Shown here: positions 40,211 to 48,641 of the stretch, piece by piece
Position numbering within the stretch: position 1 is the stretch's first letter
Layout: the number at the start of each line of letters is the position of its first letter
NCBI GenBank assembly: GCA_021323855.1
Contig: JAJPKE010000045.1
Span: 372,001 to 436,000 of the forward strand
Source: Chloroflexota bacterium
Lineage (GTDB): Bacteria > Chloroflexota > Ktedonobacteria > Ktedonobacterales > JADMIN01
DNA: 64,000 bases
Direction: 5' to 3'
Made by a program: the position numbers and the translations under genes
Notes under the pieces: generated by a model
The model's database searches: none
What the model was told of the DNA's origin: nothing
Seen by the model: the letters and a program-made list of their open reading frames with translations, nothing else

Positions 40211-40969
40211 TTATTCGTCTCGCGGTGAGAGCCTGAGCACCAGCGCCTCCGTCTCGTCGAGCGCCTCCGGCGAGAGCAGCGTTATCTGCTCTACGAGGGC
40301 CAAGACGCGCCCGGACTGCGGATGGTCACGCAGGCGGGAAAGCAGGTTACGCAAGCGCGCATCTATGTTCACCTGCGACGGATGGGTGCGCATCGGCGGT
40401 CGCTGTGACGATGCGGGTTGATGAGCAAAACGCGATGGATAGCTGGCAGAACCGGGAATGACAGGCAGGCTTCCGGGCACAGGATCGCCAATCCAGGCGG
40501 GCGCGTGCGGCGTTGGGATCAGTGGTACAGTTGACCTCAGCGGCACATCGCGCCGCTCGCTCGCGGGAAACGCTGTGCCGCCATGTTGTCGTGCCATCTC
40601 AATGTGCGCGCCAAGATCAGGGGCCAGCGCCAGCCCGCGTACCTCCCGCAACGCCTCTTCCTGAGCAGCGGTGGATTGCTGCTTGTGTGGAGCGGCGGGA
40701 ATTGCGCAAGCGGTGTCACTGTGGTCCGGCAGATCGCTCACCAGATAGCCCGGATGCACCTGGAAGAAGCGCGCCAGTGTCGCGCGGCTGGTGTTTGAGA
40801 GATGCACCCGCTTGCCGCGTTCGAGCTGCGAGAGATACGCCTGGCTTAGCGAGACACCAAGCTCCGCGCGCACCGCCTGCGCCACCTCCGTCTGCGTCAT
40901 CGGTCGTCCCAGGCCGCGCTGTTCTCCGGCCAGGGCGCGCAACTGTACCAGTTTTTCTCCCAGTTCCAT
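40211..40969 (-). CDS. XRE-family transcriptional regulator, probably self-controlled
   Basis: The 252-residue protein has an N-terminal helix-turn-helix at about 20-75: TQTEVAQAVRAELGVSLSQA, then YLSQLERGKRVHLSNTSRAT, then LARFFQVHPGYLV, the Cro/CI pattern seen in EspR-like regulators. The middle (about 90-190) is Pro/Ser/Ala rich and unstructured, and a short C-terminal helical domain (RNLLSRLRDHPQSGRVLALV) may dimerise. AAAGGAG precedes the ATG. A 10-bp inverted repeat overlaps the -10 and spacer of its own promoter, indicating autoregulation. Other targets are unknown. Confidence 0.8.
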   Translation of the reverse strand: MELGEKLVQLRALAGEQRGLGRPMTQTEVAQAVRAELGVSLSQAYLSQLERGKRVHLSNTSRATLARFFQVHPGYLVSDLPDHSDTACAIPAAPHKQQSTAAQEEALREVRGLALAPDLGAHIEMARQHGGTAFPASERRDVPLRSTVPLIPTPHAPAWIGDPVPGSLPVIPGSASYPSRFAHQPASSQRPPMRTHPSQVNIDARLRNLLSRLRDHPQSGRVLALVEQITLLSPEALDETEALVLRLSPRDE

Positions 40970-41022
40970 TGCACTGCGCTCCTTTCACCGGATAGACTGC
41001 GCTGCTTCTTTAAGACGCTCGA

Positions 41023-41060
41023 CGTATCGCAACTATAACAAATTGCAATACGATTGTCAA
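41023..41060 (-). promoter_or_regulatory. Promoter with overlapping operator for the XRE regulator
   Basis: On the minus strand TTGACA (41060-41055) and TATAGT (41037-41032) are 17 bases apart, near consensus. CGTATCGCAA (41023-41032) and TTGCAATACG (41043-41052) form a 10-10-10 inverted repeat with one mismatch, covering the -10 and most of the spacer. A bound dimer would block the promoter. Confidence 0.78.
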
Positions 41061-41170
41061 TAGGGATGTTTGCCGTGAGGACAGGTAGACGGGTAGACAG
41101 GTGGCATTATGGAGAGAAATCTTCAGATAGAACATGAGGCATCGGCACGCGACGCAGGTCCGGCGATGCG

Positions 41171-41707
41171 TCAGGTGGGACCGGAGACATGCAGGCCGAA
41201 GCGTTCGTCGGCCCAGGTGAAATAGCCAGGTAGATCATCGGCTGCGCCCGCTGCGATACCAGCCTCCAGCCAGGCCAGCGCGTCTGCCGCCTCTGCGCTG
41301 CCACCGGCATCACTTGCAATGAGCGCCCGTAATCGCTGGCGCACCGGCTCGACGCCTGCGCGCATCGCCTGCTCCACATCCAGTCCTGCGCGCGTTTCCG
41401 GCGTGGCTTCGTGTGCGCGCCAGATCAACAAAACATCCTGGGGATCGGCATAGCGCGCCAGCGCAGCGACCAGTGTGTAAAGGGTTTCGCTGGCGCCATG
41501 TCCTGCCTGCTTATGCGCGGTGACTTCCATTTCGAGCAACCGGCGCACCAGCGCATGGTCTGCCGGTTGCAAGGAAGATGCCAGATCAGCGACCACCGCC
41601 GCGCGCATGGTTGTGTCGAGCGCCAACAGCGTAGATATCTGCTCCGCCTGCTCGCCTCCCTGGCGCAGCGTAGCGAGTATCGCATCGGGCGTCGGCTGGG
41701 GAGTCAT
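41171..41707 (-). CDS. Helical hypothetical protein co-transcribed with dnaX
   Basis: The 178-residue protein is almost entirely helical and Ala/Leu/Glu rich (TLLALDTTMRAAVVADLASS, EVTAHKQAGHGASETLYTLV). It has no known motif; the repeat-like helices could be an ARM/TPR-like solenoid. Its ATG lies only 3 bp after the dnaX stop, so it is the second gene of the dnaX operon, in the place where other bacteria encode YbaB and RecR. It resembles neither. Function unknown. Confidence 0.6.
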   Translation of the reverse strand: MTPQPTPDAILATLRQGGEQAEQISTLLALDTTMRAAVVADLASSLQPADHALVRRLLEMEVTAHKQAGHGASETLYTLVAALARYADPQDVLLIWRAHEATPETRAGLDVEQAMRAGVEPVRQRLRALIASDAGGSAEAADALAWLEAGIAAGAADDLPGYFTWADERFGLHVSGPT

Positions 41708-41710
41708 GGC

Positions 41711-44700
41711 TTATAGCTCGTCTTCATCCAATGGACGCACATCAGCCAGCTCGATGCCCTGCACGCGCAGCAAACTCTGCACGACCGGATCGGCGCGCAC
41801 CTGCGCCTCTAGCTGCGTTTGGTTGATGGATGGGCGTGGCGGCTGCGCATCGGCTGATGGCCTGCCAACTGGCGCAGCGGCGGATGATTGGGATTGAGTG
41901 TTGCGACGGATCGGCGTGATGTTGGAGATGATGACATCCGCTTCATACGCCTCATCCGTTCTAGTTCCATAGGTGGCGCTTTCATCGCGCACGGCGGTGC
42001 GTACCGGCGACGCCGGTGCTCTGCCGGCGGGCGCAGTGAACGGGCGCACATTGTCGCCGGCAGGGACGGCGTTCGCCATACTCGCTACCGGCCTCGCTGC
42101 GTTTGACGGCCCGCCACCTGCGCCATTTGCCAGGTTGGGCACAGATGGCGAACTGCTGGAACCACGCCGGTTGCCACCGTTCCCACCGCCACTGCCATTG
42201 CCGCCAGGACCGTGGCCGTTACCGTTCCCATTACCGCCATTACCGCTATTGCCTAGTGTCAGCTTGATGCGCACCGGTTGTTCCAGCACTTGCTCCAGCG
42301 CCCATTCCACGGCGGTGCGGCTGGCTGGTTCGCGCAGCTTTTCCAAGTGGAACTGATAGGCCGCCTGAATCACCAGCACCGGCAGTTCTCCCTGCTCCAA
42401 GAGGATTGGCTGCGCGGAGTGGAGCAGTGCGGCGACGCTCCGGCTCTTCTGCTTGCAGACCTGTTTCACCAAGTCCCACTGATTCTGCGCGCGGAAGAGC
42501 GTCTCCATGAAGCTATCACTCGCGTTGTCATTCGCACCTGCCTCGTCATCCTGTGCGAACGATGTCAATGGCTCATCGGTGGGCGCACCGGCGAACGGCG
42601 CCACTTGATGGTCATCTTCATCTGGCAGCGTGGCGAGGATGTCAATTTCCGCCGCCACTGGCGCAGCCTGTTCTGACGTGTTTCCGTCCGCCGGCTCGCC
42701 CCAGATATCTGGCGCTGGCGGCGCATCGTCGCGTTCGATGGCGTCCAGATCGAGTTCCTCCACCTTGCGCGCGGTCGGCCTGGCTGGGGGAACCGATGTC
42801 GTGGGTGCTGGCGCTGGCATGGCTGGCCGCGCCGGTTGCGTCGCAGGTGCCTGCGGAACGGCTGGCCGTGCTGTCGTTACTGCCGGTTGCGTCGCCATAG
42901 ATTGCGCGCCGTGCGTGCGGATGTGCAGGCAATCGAGGAAGGAGAGTTCCAGCGCCAGTTGTGGCACGGGCAAGCCGCGCGCCGGTGTTTCGTTGCGGGC
43001 GAAGACACGCGCACAGCCGGTCAATTCTTCCAGTGAGAAGCGTTGCGCCAGTTCAGTGATAGCGCGCGCATCGTCGTCGGTGCGGTCCATCAGCTCGGCG
43101 ACATTCGCTCCGGCCCGCGCCAGCACCAGCGCGCGCCACTCTTCGGCAAGCTGGCTGTTGAGCTGGCGCAGATCTGCGCCAGTTGCCACCATCTCGTTGA
43201 TGAGATGCAATCCACCGGCGGCGTCGCCATCAGCGACGAAGACGATCAGGTTGCGGATGGCGGCGGGGTCGGCCAGGCCGAGCATCGCGCGTGTGCGTTC
43301 CAGATCAATCTGCGTGCCACAGAAGGCCATCGCCTGATCCAGCAGGCTGAGCGCGTCGCGCATGCCGCCCTGCGCCGCGCGCGCCAGCAACTCTGCCGCC
43401 GCTGGCTCGATCTCTAATCCCTCGCCCTCCGCAACATGATAGAGACGCTGCACGAGGTCACGCATGCCGAAGCGGCGGAAATCGAATCGCTGGCAGCGCG
43501 ACACCACCGTCGGCAGCACCTTATGCGCCTCGGTGGTCGCCAGCACGAAGATGATATGTGGCGGCGGCTCCTCCAGCGTCTTTAACAGCGCATTGAAGGC
43601 TGAGGTTGTAAGCATATGGCAGTTAGCTACCAGTATGTCACGCACAAAATAATTGTGATTGTCAGCAACTTCGATATTGTAGACATACTCAGGCGCTGGA
43701 ACCTGTTCAATGGATTTGACAACACTGACGGCCAAACCGCTGAGTACTCCGTCATCAACAGGGCATTGAAATTGTCCTCGATACTGAGGAAACAATTTAT
43801 ACTCCATAATTGGAGGCACATAAGGAGCGATAATTTGATGTAAACGCCTAGTTCCTGCTAAAGTTAGCCAAATAACAGGTCCACGCGCTGTCTTGGTCAC
43901 GCGGCTTTCAATTCCCCAACGTTCCTGATGCCAGTCGCAAACCATTTGAGCTTCTTCTGGGGTAAATCCGTACATGCTAAGAAAAGAGCGCGGATTGAGA
44001 TAGGTAGAGATACCACCATCAGTACGGCGTTCATATGTTGATTTAGCGGTTACCAATGAGCCATCGTCTAGGTACCACAGTGCAAGGCCTAACTCATCAA
44101 CCTGGTCAAGATATGTTTGCGTGATCTGTTTACGTCCGTCAATCCGATACAGATCTCGGTGAATCTGAGCAATTTCTGGACGGCTCAATGTTGCGGCGCA
44201 ATAAGTTCCGGTTTTAGAATACGTTCCTGCTCCATCCTCGAATCTCATAGGACTTCGTACAAGATCACCCAAAAGCTGGACTTTATATTCTAGATAGTCT
44301 TTCTGATCTATTCTATGCCTTAGACTAAGACGGCCCCTCATGATGCTGCCTGTCAATGCAATATGGCCATCTCCAATTGCTGCACCAATGAGAACGGCAC
44401 GCTGATGCCGTGTAATGCGCTCACGGTTTGTGTAAACAAACTGACCCGGCTGTAGATGACCAGCGCAAACTTGCCCTTGCGGCGTGTAGAACTTGTGATT
44501 GATAGTACAGACAACCGAACGGTTATTATCAAAAGTGACACGCACTGCTGGAAGTACGCTTTGTTTTCGCATATGGCGCACAATGGGCTTTGGCTCAGTC
44601 ATACCTGTTTCGGGATTGTATGAAAGAACTTCGCCTTGCCATTGCGATTCGACTAGCTTACCAATAGGCATCTTAGAGCCATCGGCAAGAGTGACAAGTT

Positions 44701-45097
44701 CGCCGTAGCTGAAGCATTCATCTACGATGTAGAGCTTAAAATGTCCGCCGGTGCCCATCAAATTGACGTTTTCGCGCAGGTCGCGGATGTTGTCCACGCC
44801 GGTGTTGGAGGCGGCGTCTATTTCGATGACATCGGGCGAGCGTCCGGCGGTGATTTCGCGGCAAGAGAGACATTCGTTGCAGGGTTCGCCGTTGACCGGA
44901 TTGGCGCAGTTGACCGCCTTCGCCAGCAGGCGTGCGGTGCTGGTTTTGCCGGTGCCACGCGGGCCACAGAAGAGATAAGCGTGAGCCAGCCGCCCCTCGC
45001 GGACGGCGTTGAGCAGCGTCTGCGAGACTGCATCCTGGCCGATGAGGTCAGAAAAGGTCTGCGACCGCCATTTTCGATAGAGAGATTGTGACGCCAT
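41711..45097 (-). CDS. dnaX: DNA polymerase III tau/gamma subunit interrupted by an intein
   Basis: The precursor is 1128 residues: 763 of DnaX and 365 of intein. DnaX features: Walker A CGPRGTGKTSTAR (44-56), zinc site CANPVNGEPCNECLSC (64-79), Walker B YIVDE (123-127), then, after the intein, CHMLTTSAFNALLKTLEEPP and the sensor region. It is the clamp-loader ATPase of the replisome. The C-terminal third is Pro/Gly/Asn rich (GNGGNGNGNGHGPGGNGSG) before a conserved helical end. The ATG at 45097 was chosen because MASQSLYRKWRSQTF is the usual DnaX start. Splicing is required for a working Walker B. Confidence 0.92.
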   Translation of the reverse strand: MASQSLYRKWRSQTFSDLIGQDAVSQTLLNAVREGRLAHAYLFCGPRGTGKTSTARLLAKAVNCANPVNGEPCNECLSCREITAGRSPDVIEIDAASNTGVDNIRDLRENVNLMGTGGHFKLYIVDECFSYGELVTLADGSKMPIGKLVESQWQGEVLSYNPETGMTEPKPIVRHMRKQSVLPAVRVTFDNNRSVVCTINHKFYTPQGQVCAGHLQPGQFVYTNRERITRHQRAVLIGAAIGDGHIALTGSIMRGRLSLRHRIDQKDYLEYKVQLLGDLVRSPMRFEDGAGTYSKTGTYCAATLSRPEIAQIHRDLYRIDGRKQITQTYLDQVDELGLALWYLDDGSLVTAKSTYERRTDGGISTYLNPRSFLSMYGFTPEEAQMVCDWHQERWGIESRVTKTARGPVIWLTLAGTRRLHQIIAPYVPPIMEYKLFPQYRGQFQCPVDDGVLSGLAVSVVKSIEQVPAPEYVYNIEVADNHNYFVRDILVANCHMLTTSAFNALLKTLEEPPPHIIFVLATTEAHKVLPTVVSRCQRFDFRRFGMRDLVQRLYHVAEGEGLEIEPAAAELLARAAQGGMRDALSLLDQAMAFCGTQIDLERTRAMLGLADPAAIRNLIVFVADGDAAGGLHLINEMVATGADLRQLNSQLAEEWRALVLARAGANVAELMDRTDDDARAITELAQRFSLEELTGCARVFARNETPARGLPVPQLALELSFLDCLHIRTHGAQSMATQPAVTTARPAVPQAPATQPARPAMPAPAPTTSVPPARPTARKVEELDLDAIERDDAPPAPDIWGEPADGNTSEQAAPVAAEIDILATLPDEDDHQVAPFAGAPTDEPLTSFAQDDEAGANDNASDSFMETLFRAQNQWDLVKQVCKQKSRSVAALLHSAQPILLEQGELPVLVIQAAYQFHLEKLREPASRTAVEWALEQVLEQPVRIKLTLGNSGNGGNGNGNGHGPGGNGSGGGNGGNRRGSSSSPSVPNLANGAGGGPSNAARPVASMANAVPAGDNVRPFTAPAGRAPASPVRTAVRDESATYGTRTDEAYEADVIISNITPIRRNTQSQSSAAAPVGRPSADAQPPRPSINQTQLEAQVRADPVVQSLLRVQGIELADVRPLDEDEL
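43622..44716 (-). other. Mini-intein-plus-endonuclease inserted in the DnaX Walker B motif
   Basis: The 365-residue element lies between DE (DnaX 126-127) and CHM. Splicing blocks are seen: block A CFSYGELVTLADG (1-13) with Cys1, block B TINH (71-74), block F VYNIEVADNHNYFV (345-358), and the end ILVAN followed by Cys+1. The penultimate residue is Ala, not the usual His; the DnaE split inteins of cyanobacteria have the same. Two LAGLIDADG-like motifs are present: LIGAAIGDG (109-117) and LALWYLDDG (211-219), so a homing endonuclease of the DOD type is likely intact. Base composition is more AT-rich than dnaX, suggesting transfer. Confidence 0.9.
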
Positions 45098-45369
45098 TCT
45101 TCTCGCTCTCCCGCCTCGATGCTCACGATTACTACAAACTTTATCTGTGCTGCGCAATTTCGCGTTGACGTAAAACAAATGCCATGCCGGAAATCAACCA
45201 TGATATTCTACGCCATTTTCCCATTCTTTAGAGACGAGGCAGGACCGGCGAATGGCGCTGGCAATCCATGATGGATGGGGTGTGAATTAGCAGGAACGCA
45301 GGAATCAGCGGGAAAACAGGAGGTTACGAACGACTACAAGCAGCATGAAGAGTATGGAAAAAAGAAGAT

Positions 45370-45638
45370 GGTCGCGCACCCACCTTCGATCCGCACTGTC
45401 AGTTCCGCAAAACGTTCCAGCTCAGACCCGGCGATCCCGCGGCACCCAGGGAGGCCCACTTACCGCTGCTTACTTCCGTACCTGACGGGGTTCGCAGGCA
45501 CCTGCCGCGCGGGGACCGAATCCTCATAACCTTCGCGTCCTTTGGAGCCGGCTAGCGCAAAACCTCGGGCAGGAGTTCAGCCCCGCCTAAGAGCGTTTCG
45601 GGTACAGGGCAGCCCCAGCTCCCCACCTAGCACGACCT
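45370..45638 (-). ncRNA. ffs: Signal recognition particle RNA, large Alu-type (scRNA)
   Basis: The minus strand reads GTGCTAGGTGGGGAGCTGGG near its 5' end and GTCAGGTACGGAAGTAAGCA in the apical part, which is the SRP RNA hairpin with the GGAA tetraloop region; the start GCTAGGTGGGGAG and middle GAGGTTTTGCG match the long scRNA of Gram-positives. Terminal GGTCGTGC can pair with GCGCGACC at the 3' end, giving a ~269-base RNA. A T-run follows past 45370 and a strong promoter precedes it. As in Bacillus, it lies upstream of dnaX on the same strand. Confidence 0.9.
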
Positions 45639-45645
45639 CATCTCC

Positions 45646-45675
45646 ATTGTATCCCGTTCATTGGCGTTCCGTCAA
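45646..45675 (-). promoter_or_regulatory. Promoter of the SRP RNA
   Basis: On the minus strand TTGACG (45675-45670) and TACAAT (45651-45646) are 18 bases apart. The -10 ends 8 bases before the predicted RNA 5' end near 45638, the expected spacing. Confidence 0.8.
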
Positions 45676-45807
45676 TTGTGGCGACCAATTACAGCGGCAA
45701 AAAGACCGGGGCACGTAACCTGCAAATGGTCTAGCGCGGATGCGTGTCACCTTATGTCACGCATGACTATGTATGTCACTCACTTTCACACAGAGGAGTA
45801 CGACCGG

Positions 45808-46377
45808 ATGAGTACGTTTGTCGCCATTACCTACCCCGACGAGCAGCGCGCGGCGGAGGTCATGGAAACGCTGGGGCGATTGCAGAAACAATACCTGATT
45901 GACCTGGAAGACGCCGTATACGTCACCAAAGACGACAAAGGCAAATTGTCGCTTCACCAGGCACATAATCTCGAAGCCGCCGGAGCAGCGGGCGGAGCGA
46001 TGTGGGGCGCGCTCTTTGGGCTGCTCTTCTTCATGCCGCTGGCTGGCATGGCTATCGGTGCGGGCACCGGCTGGCTGATGGGGAAACTCTCCGACTATGG
46101 CATTGATGATAAGTTTGTGAAGCAACTCAGCGCGGATCTCCATCCCAACACATCGGCAATCTTTGCCGTGGTGCGCCGCTCCACGCCGGACAAAGTGATT
46201 CCTGAAATCAGCAAATTCGGCGGACACGTCTTGCAAACGTCCCTGTCGCCGGAGGCCGAAGAGCGCCTGCGCGCCGCGTTGAGTGGCAGCGACACAACGT
46301 CCACGATGCAAAGCAGCACAGCGCCCGCAATGCAGCAGAGCGGCGCCGAAACGCCAACCACTCCGCCGACGGCGTAA
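45808..46377 (+). CDS. DUF1269-type membrane protein
   Basis: The 189-residue protein starts MSTFVAITYPDEQRAAEVME, typical of DUF1269, and has a glycine-rich membrane hairpin AAGGAMWGALFGLLFFMPLA followed by GMAIGAGTGWLMG, then a cytoplasmic C-terminus (AIFAVVRRSTPDKVIPEISK) and a Ser/Thr/Gln tail. Function of the family is unknown; members are often stress-related. GAGGAG sits 9 bases before the ATG at 45808; the longer frame from 45661 lacks an SD. A strong terminator follows. Confidence 0.75.
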   Translation: MSTFVAITYPDEQRAAEVMETLGRLQKQYLIDLEDAVYVTKDDKGKLSLHQAHNLEAAGAAGGAMWGALFGLLFFMPLAGMAIGAGTGWLMGKLSDYGIDDKFVKQLSADLHPNTSAIFAVVRRSTPDKVIPEISKFGGHVLQTSLSPEAEERLRAALSGSDTTSTMQSSTAPAMQQSGAETPTTPPTA

Positions 46378-46418
46378 TCCTTATCTTCGTAGCCCATCAC
46401 AACAGGCCACGATAGCGC

Positions 46419-46453
46419 ATGGCGCGCCTCCACTTCGGAGGCGCGCCATTTTC
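46419..46453 (+). terminator. Intrinsic terminator after the DUF1269 gene
   Basis: ATGGCGCGCCTCC (46419-46431) pairs perfectly with GGAGGCGCGCCAT (46437-46449) around a 5-base loop, followed by TTTC. It is the strongest hairpin in this part of the window. Confidence 0.82.
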
Positions 46454-46525
46454 TGTCCTGTATGAGAATTTGATTAACCCTTGCTTCTCTCGGTAAATAC
46501 TGGTAAGCTCTTGTAGAGATGCACA

Positions 46526-46606
46526 ATGCTGTGTTTTGCTATCGGTTTCATCGCCATATTTTTTGTGGCTTGTTTCATCGGTTCGTCGCTGCTGCCGTTC
46601 CTGTAA
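46526..46606 (+). CDS. Candidate 26-residue hydrophobic small protein
   Basis: A short frame encodes MLCFAIGFIAIFFVACFIGS followed by SLLPFL and TAA. It is one membrane helix with no charges. It lies in the gap after the DUF1269 terminator and before the redoxin gene. The SD is weak (AGAG 9 bases away), and TTGCTT-N17-TAAGCT upstream is only a marginal promoter. It may be a small membrane regulator or chance. Confidence 0.3.
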   Translation: MLCFAIGFIAIFFVACFIGSSLLPFL

Positions 46607-46716
46607 CCCGCTTGCCTATTACATGTAGTCTCGTATGTTGTTTGCCTCTTCTATGGTTGCCATCAAGCCGCATGGCAGCATGAGCAATGAGCAATGAGAA
46701 AGGCGAGGTCCTCAAT

Positions 46717-47271
46717 ATGCGTCTTTCCCCCGGGCAGCAGGCGCCCTATTTTGCGCTTACCGATGTATACCAGCGCCCGGTTGAACTCACAGCGTATGCT
46801 GGCAAAAATGTCTTGCTGTCGTTCTACCGCGCGGCGGTCTGCCCGCTCTGCAACGTGCGGTTTCTGCACCTGTTGGAACAAGAGGATGCCTATCGCCGTC
46901 TGGGCCTCTATCAGGTTGCCTTTTTTGATTGCTCGGCGGAGAGTGTCCACCACTATTTTGATCGCTATGACTCCTCTGTTCCCATCATTGCCGATTATGA
47001 GCGCGTGGTCTATTCACAGTACGGCCTGGAAACCTCTTTGCGCGGTGTTTTGCGCGGGCGGCTGATACGGGGCAAGCTCTATCGTGAAGCCGCACGCCGG
47101 CGAATCGGCGGCAATACGCTGCAAAGCATCTTGCAAGCTGAAGGTAGTCTCACCCGCCTGCCCGCTGAGTTCCTGATCGGCCCGGACCTGCGCATCTACA
47201 CAGCGCACTATGCCCGCGATATCGGTGACTTCCTCAGCCTCTCCACCATCGAGAAATTTCTCGCCGGGTAG
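46717..47271 (+). CDS. Peroxiredoxin/thioredoxin-fold protein (AhpC/TSA-like)
   Basis: The 184-residue protein starts MRLSPGQQAPYFALTDVYQR, the standard redoxin beginning, and has FYRAAVCPLCNVRFL with a Cys42-x-x-Cys45 pair at the usual peroxidatic place. The rest of the fold (AFFDCSAESVHHYFDRY, VPIIADYERVVYSQYGLETS) is AhpC/TSA-like. It would reduce peroxides or disulfides. The ATG at 46717 follows GAGGT; an ATG at 46687 is an alternative. It ends 8 bp before the convergent PPK2 gene with no visible terminator. Confidence 0.72.
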   Translation: MRLSPGQQAPYFALTDVYQRPVELTAYAGKNVLLSFYRAAVCPLCNVRFLHLLEQEDAYRRLGLYQVAFFDCSAESVHHYFDRYDSSVPIIADYERVVYSQYGLETSLRGVLRGRLIRGKLYREAARRRIGGNTLQSILQAEGSLTRLPAEFLIGPDLRIYTAHYARDIGDFLSLSTIEKFLAG

Positions 47272-47279
47272 GTGGGCGG

Positions 47280-48146
47280 CTATTTTTGTGATGTGGTTGT
47301 TTGCCCATCCATCTGTTTGCGATAATCCCGCAACGCGGCCCGCTCTTGCTTGCTGCGTTTGTCGAGCGTTTTCGTCCAGTCGCGTTCATACTGTTCGAGC
47401 CGCTCGACGATAGCGCGTGCAACGAAGAAGTTGCGATACCACTTTTTATTGGCGGGGACGATATACCACGGCGCCCACTGCGTGCTACACCGTCGCAACA
47501 CATCCTCATATGCCTGCTGATAGGCGTCCCAATACTCGCGGTCTTCCCAGTCACTTACCGAGAGCTTCCAGCCCTTCGCGGGGTCCTGTTCGCGTGCCAG
47601 CAGGCGTTGCTTCTGCTCATCTTTGGAAATGTGCAGGAAAAATTTGAGCAGGATCGTCTTGTTCTCTGTGAGCATGCGCTCGAAGGCGTTGATCTGATCG
47701 TAGCGCGCCTCCCAGACTGTGCGCGGCACGAGACGGCGCACCCGCGCGACCAGCACATCTTCATAGTGCGAACGGTTGAGGATGGCGACCATGCCATAGG
47801 GCGGCGTTTTCATGTGAACGCGCCAGAGGAAGTCGTGCGCAGCCTCTTCCTCCGTGGGCGCTTTGAACGTCCAGACGCGACAGCCGGAAGGATTGATACC
47901 GGACATGACATGCTTGATAGCGCCATCTTTGCCGGAAGTATCCATGCCCTGTAGCACGATCAGCACGCTATGTTCTCCCGCGCCGAAGAGCAATTCTTGC
48001 AGCGTTCCCATCCGTTCTTGCAAGCGCGCCAACTCTTGCTCTGCCGCCTGGTGGCTCATGCCTGCGGTGTCGTCGGGGTCATACGCGGCGAGCGAGATTG
48101 GCCCTGGCGTCTCTATGATGCGACTGGAAAGGCCTTGCTCTTTCAT
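47280..48146 (-). CDS. Polyphosphate kinase 2 family protein
   Basis: The 288-residue protein has the PPK2 core: Walker A LQGMDTSGKDGAIKHV (65-80), RVWTFKAPTEEEAAHDFLWR, Walker B region MVAILNRSHYEDVLVARVRR, and the lid segment LKFFLHISKDEQKQRLLARE. PPK2 enzymes transfer phosphate between polyphosphate and nucleoside mono- or diphosphates. The single-domain length fits class I or III. GGAGAG precedes the ATG at 48146, and a further 9 upstream residues in frame lack an SD. It converges with the redoxin gene. Confidence 0.88.
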   Translation of the reverse strand: MKEQGLSSRIIETPGPISLAAYDPDDTAGMSHQAAEQELARLQERMGTLQELLFGAGEHSVLIVLQGMDTSGKDGAIKHVMSGINPSGCRVWTFKAPTEEEAAHDFLWRVHMKTPPYGMVAILNRSHYEDVLVARVRRLVPRTVWEARYDQINAFERMLTENKTILLKFFLHISKDEQKQRLLAREQDPAKGWKLSVSDWEDREYWDAYQQAYEDVLRRCSTQWAPWYIVPANKKWYRNFFVARAIVERLEQYERDWTKTLDKRSKQERAALRDYRKQMDGQTTTSQK

Positions 48147-48184
48147 CTTTCTCTCCGTGATGACCCCTGCCAAACGTCAAGTGA

Positions 48185-48544
48185 TTACAGCCCCGCATCT
48201 TTCTCATCTTCAGCCTGTGCTGGTTGTTCTGGGGTAGCGCTGGGTGGCAATGGCGAGGCAATGCTGCGAAAATCATCGGGATTGATCGCTGCGCCGTCGC
48301 CCTGTTCGGCAACTGCCCGCTCCGCCGCCCGCTGCGCTGCCAGCGCATCCTTCGCCGCCGCAAGATTGCCCGGCTGCACAGGCATTTCTTGGTCGGTCGC
48401 CAGTGGCGCGCGGGGAATAGCATCTGACTGAGGTGACTCGGCCTGGTTGGTTTGGTTGGGCTGATTGGATAGTATGTTTTGCTGGTCATCCGCGCTGCGA
48501 TGGTCCATCTGCTCCTGATTGTCAGTTGCACGTTGCTCGTTCAT
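48185..48544 (-). CDS. Hydrophilic Gln/Asn/Asp-rich hypothetical protein
   Basis: The 119-residue protein is disordered-looking and acidic (NEQRATDNQEQMDHRSADDQ, NLAAAKDALAAQRAAERAVA) with no membrane segment or known motif. Translation is supported by a very strong SD, AGGAGG, before the ATG. It shares its strand with PPK2, 38 bp downstream, so it may be co-transcribed. Such small hydrophilic proteins are often stress-related, but nothing here proves it. Confidence 0.6.
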   Translation of the reverse strand: MNEQRATDNQEQMDHRSADDQQNILSNQPNQTNQAESPQSDAIPRAPLATDQEMPVQPGNLAAAKDALAAQRAAERAVAEQGDGAAINPDDFRSIASPLPPSATPEQPAQAEDEKDAGL

Positions 48545-48641
48545 TGTATCCTCCTAAACGTCTCATACACGATAAGGGAGATTCCCCATATCAGGTGAGG
48601 GAATGGCGCAAGAAGCGTGCCGCCTGTGCGTATAAAAGACC

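Noticed and set aside
45661..45807. N-terminal extension of the DUF1269 protein
   Set aside because: It overlaps the SRP RNA promoter and lacks an SD; the ATG at 45808 has GAGGAG and a family-typical start.
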